This document shows, piece after piece, positions 1-4,072 of a stretch of 6,022 bases of DNA; positions within the stretch are counted from its first letter, which is position 1, and every line of letters starts with the position of its first letter. The notes under the pieces were generated by a model. That model was not told the DNA's origin, did not search any database, and saw only the letters and a program-made list of their open reading frames with translations. Origin of the DNA: Saprospiraceae bacterium (GTDB taxonomy: Bacteria; Bacteroidota; Bacteroidia; Chitinophagales; Saprospiraceae); assembly GCA_013001805.1 (NCBI GenBank), contig JABDLW010000612.1:1-6022 (forward strand), in the 5' to 3' direction. Made by a program: the position numbers and the translations under genes.

Positions 1-497
1 CCGTTCCACAATGTATTTTCAGCAGAAAATGCCACGTTTAGCACATTCAGGGGCCGGATACCTTGCACATCCATTTGTTCTTCTTCGTATGCACTATGCT
101 TGACCCGGCTTTCACCCTTGAAGCCAAAGCCAAAACCACCTTCACCAATTCCTTGTCTACGTCCTGGTTTAAAATCCGCAGCAGGAACATGACAGCTTGA
201 GCAAGAGTAGCTTTGCATACCTGCTTCGTTTTCCGGAACCACACCCATTCCCGTCTCAAAGAATAAAAAAGAGCCGAGCTCCACTTTTTCGGGAGTTAAA
301 GGGTTACGTGGATCTTGGGGAAGGGCAGCCAAATCGGTGCTTTTTGGTATGCTGTAGTACGATATATCACGAGTCGGAGCAGACTCCGCCACAGCTTGCA
401 TCAAGTCCAAATCCAATCTTTCTCGATCAAATGTATCTGATACACATCCAGATACAAATGCAAAGGCGCACAGCGCTAAAATATGTAGTTTCTTCAT
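1..497 (-). CDS. Di-heme cytochrome c peroxidase/MauG-type lipoprotein, N-terminal part (cut by left edge)
   Basis: An open frame runs from ATG at 497-495 to the window edge without a stop, giving 165 residues of a longer protein. Residues 1-18 form a lipoprotein signal: MKK, a hydrophobic stretch, then lipobox VSGC with C18 as the lipidated Cys, so the mature protein should be membrane-anchored and periplasm-facing. The segment NPLTPEKVELGSFLFFE (65-81) and heme-binding CSSCH (99-103), followed by a Gly-rich stretch and RPLNVLNVAF...LWN (148-165), match the N-terminal heme domain of the bacterial cytochrome c peroxidase/MauG family. The second heme domain, expected about 150-200 residues further on, lies outside the window. 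Family members reduce hydrogen peroxide or carry out MauG-like oxidations; the substrate here is unknown. It is divergent from the cytochrome operon starting at 718. No Shine-Dalgarno is seen, as usual in Bacteroidota; the start was chosen for the signal peptide. Confidence 0.88.
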   Translation of the reverse strand, partial: MKKLHILALCAFAFVSGCVSDTFDRERLDLDLMQAVAESAPTRDISYYSIPKSTDLAALPQDPRNPLTPEKVELGSFLFFETGMGVVPENEAGMQSYSCSSCHVPAADFKPGRRQGIGEGGFGFGFKGESRVKHSAYEEEQMDVQGIRPLNVLNVAFSAENTLWN

Positions 498-592
498 GCG
501 TTCACGGTCAATAATCTGGTTCCGAAATGTATGAAAATTTTCACACTCGGATGAAATCGGTACAAATATTGCTTTAACACATATAAAGATAT

Positions 593-629
593 AACCATAT
601 AGTTCATTAATGATCGAACCATATTGGTT
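593..629. repeat. Repeated AACCATAT element with an AACCA-TAT-TGGTT inverted repeat
   Basis: AACCATAT occurs at 593-600 and again at 617-624, start to start 24 bp, which is a little over two helical turns. The second copy is the left half of a 13-bp inverted repeat, AACCA (617-621), TAT, TGGTT (625-629). TTTAACAC also occurs twice nearby (573-580 and 629-636). The position in a divergent promoter region and the dyad symmetry are compatible with an operator for a dimeric regulator. The sequence is AT-rich and short repeats arise by chance, so this is a weak call. Confidence 0.25.
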
Positions 630-640
630 TTAACACTTTA

Positions 641-718
641 ATGAGTGAAAAATCTCAACGATTGCACAAAACAATCCTTACAAGAATCGTTCCTTTACAG
701 CCAATTTTAAAAACCTGA
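641..718 (+). other. Possible 25-codon leader ORF overlapping the next start (TGATG)
   Basis: ATG at 641 opens a 25-codon frame (MSEKSQRLHK... ending PILKT) whose TGA stop at 716-718 shares its A with the ATG at 718. Such a TGATG junction is typical of translationally coupled genes. The peptide has no recognisable signal peptide or family. No Shine-Dalgarno precedes it, which is uninformative in Bacteroidota. It may be a regulatory leader peptide, or simply a chance ORF. Confidence 0.2.
657..691 (+). promoter_or_regulatory. Two mutually exclusive small hairpins upstream of the cytochrome operon
   Basis: AACGATT (657-663) is perfectly complementary to AATCGTT (685-691), while GATTG (660-664) is also complementary to CAATC (672-676). 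The two stems share GATT, so they cannot form together. Both lie inside the possible leader ORF. The stems are short and AT-rich with loops of 21 and 7 nt, and there is no U-tract, so neither is a terminator by itself. Confidence 0.2.
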
Positions 719-1065
719 TGGACTGGAAGTATATATATCCTATGATTTTTACAGCATTATTGCTTGGTTTCACTGATTGCACTACCGACCAGGTAGCTGA
801 ACCGGAACCCTGTGAAGAGGTCAAAACTTACGATGGGATAATCCGCGAAGTGGTCCGGAATAAGTGCAATTTTAGTGGTTGTCATGATGGCGCCAGCGGA
901 GTGGGTAACTACAATACATTTGCCGGTATGCAACGGGTAATAGCCAGTGGAGAATTCAGGCGCCAGGTGGTTGTAGCCAAGACAATGCCGCAGTCCGGTG
1001 AATTAACTCCAGAAGAGTTTGAGATATTAAAATGCTGGTCAGAAAATGGATATCCCGAAAATTAG
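718..1065 (+). CDS. Small mono-heme c-type cytochrome with CX4CH heme site
   Basis: A 115-residue exported protein. Residues 5-20 are hydrophobic and end at C21 in GFTDC, which resembles a lipoprotein signal but has Asp before the Cys, so lipidation is uncertain. M9 (742) is an alternative start. The heme site is C50-N-F-S-G-C55-H56, that is CX4CH instead of the usual CX2CH. It is followed by DG and, near the C-terminus, MPQSG with M90 as probable axial ligand and LTPEEFEILKCW, the helix usual at the end of cytochrome c folds. Bacteroidota cytochromes with a C-x4-GCHDG site are a familiar type, to my knowledge. The likely role is single-electron transfer at the envelope. It is the first gene of a three-gene operon with the barrel protein and the di-heme cytochrome. 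Extra Cys residues at 32 and 106 could form a disulfide. Confidence 0.8.
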   Translation: MDWKYIYPMIFTALLLGFTDCTTDQVAEPEPCEEVKTYDGIIREVVRNKCNFSGCHDGASGVGNYNTFAGMQRVIASGEFRRQVVVAKTMPQSGELTPEEFEILKCWSENGYPEN

Positions 1066-1102
1066 ACTGTACGAAATGTTGAAGCAAATTGAATTAAAGC
1101 AA

Positions 1103-1960
1103 ATGAGAAGACTATACCCCATAGTTGCAATCTTGGTCATGCCACTATTATCAATGGGACAACAAACTTTACCAATTTTTAAGGACAGAAAAATTATCAA
1201 CTCATTTTCGACGGAAACTCTGCCCAGGCATATGTTGGACTTCAGGGTGGCGCACCGCTTTGGGGACATGTTTGGTGAAAGTGGGGGATGGCCTTCATTT
1301 TATGGATTTGAATCGGCCCGCGATGTTCTCATCGGGTTTGAATACGGAGCAACAGATAATCTATTGCTAGGTCTTAATCGCACAAAAGGTGCTGGCCCGT
1401 TAAGGATGCTGGTCAACACGTATTTCAAATACAAATTGGCTGGTCAAAATAATACGCTGGAACATCCGGTTGCAGTGACGTTCCTGGCCATGAATTCCAT
1501 TTCAACGATGCCAAAAAGTGACGAGATTTCAGCAATCAACAACTTTCCCAAATTTGCACATCGAATGACTTACCATTTTCAAATGTTGGTGGCAAAGCGG
1601 TTCTCTGAGGTGGTTTCGCTTCAATTTAATGTGGGTTATACTCACCGCAACTTTGTAGACCTTGACGATGTCAATTATGTAATCAATGTAGGGGGTGCAG
1701 GAAGATTTCAGTTGAATCGCAGGTTAGCCATTCTCCTGGAGGCTAATTTGCCTTTGAGATTTCGAAATGTAGACTTTGAAGCAACGGCACCCTTGGGAAT
1801 CGGTCTTGAGTGGGAGACCGGAGGAGGACATGCATTTCAAATAAATTTGACAAACGCAGGTGGGCTTAGTGAACCAGACTATTTGGCCTATACCACCTCA
1901 AATTGGGCGGACGGCGAATTTAGATTGGGTTTTACCATCTCCAGACAATTCAAGATTTAG
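1103..1960 (+). CDS. DUF5777-like outer-membrane beta-barrel protein
   Basis: The 285-residue product begins with a clear Sec signal, MRRLYPIVAILVMPLLSMGQ, with cleavage expected near SMG-QQ. Upstream in-frame ATGs at 1046 and 1076 would add a charged extension before the signal, and the first would overlap the preceding gene, so 1103 is preferred. The mature part shows alternating hydrophobic/polar strands: an early INSFSTETL...MLDFRVAHRFGDMFG block, FYGFESARDVLIGFEYGATDNLLLGL, and later FQLNRRLAILLEANLPL. It ends in GEFRLGFTISRQFKI, a typical terminal strand of an outer-membrane barrel. The HRFGD...GFEYGATDNL pattern is what I recall of the DUF5777 family of Bacteroidota barrels, whose function is not established. 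It lies 37 nt after a cytochrome gene and 4 nt before another, so it probably serves the same redox system, for instance as a scaffold or channel; that role is inference. Confidence 0.8.
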   Translation: MRRLYPIVAILVMPLLSMGQQTLPIFKDRKIINSFSTETLPRHMLDFRVAHRFGDMFGESGGWPSFYGFESARDVLIGFEYGATDNLLLGLNRTKGAGPLRMLVNTYFKYKLAGQNNTLEHPVAVTFLAMNSISTMPKSDEISAINNFPKFAHRMTYHFQMLVAKRFSEVVSLQFNVGYTHRNFVDLDDVNYVINVGGAGRFQLNRRLAILLEANLPLRFRNVDFEATAPLGIGLEWETGGGHAFQINLTNAGGLSEPDYLAYTTSNWADGEFRLGFTISRQFKI

Positions 1961-1964
1961 GACT

Positions 1965-2972
1965 ATGAGGCAAGTGGTAATCATTCTTACATTCTGTGTT
2001 TTTATTTTCTTGTCTTTTAGGGTTGAAGATCCTTTGAACCCGGAATTCTCTATAGCTAAATTACTAGAGGCTTTGGGAGATGAGCCTCTTCCCCATAAAC
2101 CCAATCTCCTGACCGGTGACGCCAGCATCTCACGGGGCAGAGATATCGTAATCAATGGGATGAGCAAAGCTGGTGGTAAAAAGTCGAAAAGACAAAGCAA
2201 ATACTTTACCTGCATTGCCTGCCACAATATAGAGCGGGAAGATCCTCAGTTGTCAAACCCTTCTCCAGAAGCAAGACTTAAATACACTAATGATCAAAAT
2301 CTACCCTTTCTCCAGGGGAGTGCCTTATACGGAGTGGTGAATCGGCGATCTTTTTACAACGGAGACTATGAGAAAAAATACGGTGATCTGGTTAAACCAG
2401 CCAGAAATGACCTGCGACAGGCGATCCAGCTTTGTGCTGTGGAGTGCTCGCAAGGAAGAAAATTACGAGACTTTGAGTTGGAATCTGTCTTAGCCTATTT
2501 ATGGACTATCGACCTTAAGCTAAAAGATCTGTTCCTCACTCCTGACGAATTGGAATTAGTGGAGCACGCTTTTGATACTGGAAATAACCGGGGAGAAGCG
2601 ATTAAAGTATTGAGATCGAAATATCTTGATTCATCTCCGGCGACATTTGTAGATCCACCAGCTGATCGAAGCAACGGGAATCAGCTAACGGGACGACCTG
2701 AAAATGGGGCTATTATCTATAAGAACAGTTGCCAGCATTGTCACTTTGAAAACAAGTATTCCTTCCTCTTATTAGATGATTCTAAGCTAACCTTTCAGCA
2801 CCTGCAGAATAAGGCGGGAAAATACTCATCACATTCCATGTACCAGGTTATACGCTATGGAACACCACCAAAGGGGGGTAAAAAAGCGTATATGCCTCAA
2901 TATACGAAGGAGAAAATGACGGATCAGCAGATGGCAGACCTTCGAGCCTTTATCGACGAAAGTGCTCAATAG
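1965..2972 (+). CDS. Di-heme c-type cytochrome, two cytochrome c domains
   Basis: A 335-residue exported protein; residues 3-18 are an uncleaved anchor or signal peptide. The ATG at 1965 lies 4 nt after the previous stop and opens the signal sequence; a longer frame from 1860 would overlap the barrel gene. Domain 1 (about 50-185) has heme site C83-I-A-C86-H87. No Met or His follows it within the domain, but NDLRQAIQLCAVECSQGR (148-165) carries C157 and C161, in a pattern resembling the ligand-Cys region of TsdA and SoxA cytochromes. Domain 2 (about 244-333) is a standard class I fold: NGAIIYKNSC256-Q-H-C259-H260, IRYGTPPKGG, YMPQY with M310 as axial ligand, then a C-terminal helix. It probably accepts or delivers electrons in the periplasm together with the small cytochrome of the same operon. 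A thiosulfate- or sulfur-related enzyme is possible, but a plain electron carrier is equally compatible. Confidence 0.85.
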   Translation: MRQVVIILTFCVFIFLSFRVEDPLNPEFSIAKLLEALGDEPLPHKPNLLTGDASISRGRDIVINGMSKAGGKKSKRQSKYFTCIACHNIEREDPQLSNPSPEARLKYTNDQNLPFLQGSALYGVVNRRSFYNGDYEKKYGDLVKPARNDLRQAIQLCAVECSQGRKLRDFELESVLAYLWTIDLKLKDLFLTPDELELVEHAFDTGNNRGEAIKVLRSKYLDSSPATFVDPPADRSNGNQLTGRPENGAIIYKNSCQHCHFENKYSFLLLDDSKLTFQHLQNKAGKYSSHSMYQVIRYGTPPKGGKKAYMPQYTKEKMTDQQMADLRAFIDESAQ

Positions 2973-2979
2973 TTGAATG

Positions 2980-3000
2980 GGAAAGAACATTTAGCTTTCC
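2980..3000. terminator. Weak hairpin in the convergent spacer, possible terminator
   Basis: GGAAAG (2980-2985) and CTTTCC (2995-3000) form a 6-bp stem with a 9-nt loop, 7 nt after the stop of the di-heme cytochrome gene. It could act on transcripts from either side, because the lipoprotein gene at 3082 converges on the same spacer. No U-tract follows directly on either strand, so an intrinsic terminator is doubtful. Nothing else of note was seen in 2973-3081. Confidence 0.25.
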
Positions 3001-3081
3001 GTGAATGAGGTCACCCTATATTTTTGTTAGCCGGGAGCTGACAGGGTACGTTGCACACTCTGATTGAAAATGCAGGATGTA

Positions 3082-3846
3082 TCAAAACTTTAAAAAAGAA
3101 GGTTGCGAAAAATCTGTAAAAGTCCCTTGATCCACCTGCTCAAAAACCTGTACAAATTTGGGACCACGTCCATCCGATCGGTCGGCGGAAATTTTTATTT
3201 TACCGTACGTTTGATAATTATCCCAAGGCCATATGGCAGGAGGTTTTTCCTGGTCGTACTGTGCATAGAACGCCCATTGTTTAACCAGGTGATCACTGCG
3301 GTCGACCCACACATGGTACATATTGTTTGGAGTATTACCTACGTCATCAAATGTCAGTTGTAATACATCGGAATCAGTTCCGTTTTGAGTGGAGTCTCTG
3401 CCAACATACTTTAGGGTAACTCCGCTGTCCTTTAATTTGAAGGGCATAACCAACCAATAGGAATCATTGATCCACATCCCTTCCGCTTTCTTGAAATGCT
3501 TACCTAGAGAATCCTGATTGACGATTTCTTCTCCCTTGACTTCTGCTCTAATCGTTTTTGACTGAAGATCTAAGAGATACACAGCTGTATCTGCGGGAAT
3601 ATCTATACGTACTTGTCCCGTCTCCTTATTCCAAACCAAATGTCTTCTCCCGAAGAAGTTCCAGCTGATTATTTGAGTTTCATCCCAAGCCTCACGGCCA
3701 CCCATCGCCTCCATGACCTGGTCGGCAATCACTATAGCCTCTGCATCGGAACCTGCGTCATTAAAACCAGGCGCTGCGGGGTTTATCATTCCAGACTGCG
3801 TACAACCAACAAAGAAAGTGACTACTATGACGACAAGAAAACGCAT
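3082..3846 (-). CDS. LolA-like (DUF6503-like) lipoprotein of unknown function
   Basis: The 254-residue product starts with MRFLVVIVVTFFVGC, a compact lipoprotein signal with lipobox FVGC and C15 as the lipidated residue. An in-frame ATG at 3930 exists but lies inside the tRNA gene and would put a polar stretch before the signal, so 3846 is used. The mature part begins with an ADQVMEAMGGREAWDET helix (41-57). It continues with strand-rich sequence: WNFFGRRHLVWNKETGQVRID, AEGMWINDSYWLVMPFKLKDSGVTLKY (121-147), VLQLTF and MYHVWVDRSDHLVKQWAFY. The helix followed by successive strands, including the NDSYWLVMPFKL block, resembles the half-barrel LolA/LolB-like superfamily, and I recall Bacteroidota proteins of this kind being labelled DUF6503. 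A lipid- or lipoprotein-binding role is plausible but unproven. It lies 25 nt downstream of the tRNA-Leu, on the same strand, with no promoter visible between them. Confidence 0.75.
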   Translation of the reverse strand: MRFLVVIVVTFFVGCTQSGMINPAAPGFNDAGSDAEAIVIADQVMEAMGGREAWDETQIISWNFFGRRHLVWNKETGQVRIDIPADTAVYLLDLQSKTIRAEVKGEEIVNQDSLGKHFKKAEGMWINDSYWLVMPFKLKDSGVTLKYVGRDSTQNGTDSDVLQLTFDDVGNTPNNMYHVWVDRSDHLVKQWAFYAQYDQEKPPAIWPWDNYQTYGKIKISADRSDGRGPKFVQVFEQVDQGTFTDFSQPSFLKF

Positions 3847-3871
3847 ACCGGAATGTATTTTAACTAAAAAA

Positions 3872-3958
3872 TGGTGCCCGAAACAGGAGTCGAACCTGCA
3901 CGCCCTTACGGACACATGGCCCTCAACCATGCCTGTCTACCAATTCCAGCACTCGGGC
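3872..3958 (-). tRNA. tRNA-Leu, anticodon GAG
   Basis: Reading the minus strand, GCCCGAG pairs with TTCGGGC as the 7-bp acceptor stem (the last pair is G-U), followed by discriminator A and an encoded CCA at 3874-3872. The D-arm is CTG...CAG around GGTAGA. The anticodon stem CATGG/CCATG encloses the 7-nt loop TTGAGGG, with anticodon GAG at 3924-3922, which reads the Leu codons CUC and CUU. The long variable arm TGTCC-GTAA-GGGCG marks a class II tRNA and supports Leu. The T-arm is GCAGG-TTCGACT-CCTGT. The length with CCA is 87 nt, normal for Leu. All stems are intact, so the gene should be functional. Confidence 0.97.
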
Positions 3959-3974
3959 TAAAACTCTGGAGATG

Positions 3975-3982
3975 CAAAAGTA
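3975..3982 (-). promoter_or_regulatory. Bacteroidota -7 promoter box for tRNA-Leu
   Basis: On the minus strand 3982-3975 reads TACTTTTG, a perfect match to the Bacteroidota -7 consensus TAnnTTTG. It is 17 nt (center to start about 20 nt) upstream of the first tRNA base at 3958, so transcription would start about 10 nt before the tRNA. No clear TTTG is seen at the -33 distance. The promoter would also serve the lipoprotein gene downstream of the tRNA. Confidence 0.5.
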
Positions 3983-4072
3983 ATGAAAAGAATGGTTTGT
4001 GATGTTGATTGAGAAGATTTCACTAAACTCGAATTCACCTGTATGCTTGCTACAAAAAACGGGATGGCAATT

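Larger units (their letters stand above)
498..717. other. Divergent intergenic spacer between two cytochrome genes
   Basis: This 220-bp AT-rich spacer must carry the promoters for both the leftward peroxidase-type gene and the rightward cytochrome operon. No perfect Bacteroidota -7 box (TAnnTTTG) is present on either strand. The nearest match for the leftward gene is TACATTTC at 531-524 (one mismatch), with only a weak TTTC at 556-553 in the -33 position. The spacer also contains repeated AACCATAT elements, a small inverted repeat and a possible leader ORF, listed separately. Confidence 0.6.

Noticed and set aside
47..259. Minus-strand open frame of 70 codons
   Set aside because: It is an out-of-frame shadow of the peroxidase-type gene, whose true frame is open from 497 to the edge.
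318..325. GGGAAGGG, a match to the E. coli FtsK-orienting octamer GGGNAGGG
   Set aside because: A single match inside a coding region is expected by chance, and the octamer used in Bacteroidota is not something I can establish here.
197..514. Plus-strand open frame of 105 codons
   Set aside because: It lies antisense to the cytochrome c peroxidase-type frame, which has a signal peptide and heme motif; the plus-strand product has no recognisable features.
3019..3026. TATTTTTG, a match to TAnnTTTG on the plus strand
   Set aside because: There is no plus-strand gene downstream and no TTTG at the -33 distance, so it is most likely a chance AT-rich match.
3847..3930. N-terminal extension of the LolA-like lipoprotein up to the ATG at 3930
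   Set aside because: It would read through the tRNA-Leu gene and bury the lipoprotein signal 28 residues inside the protein.
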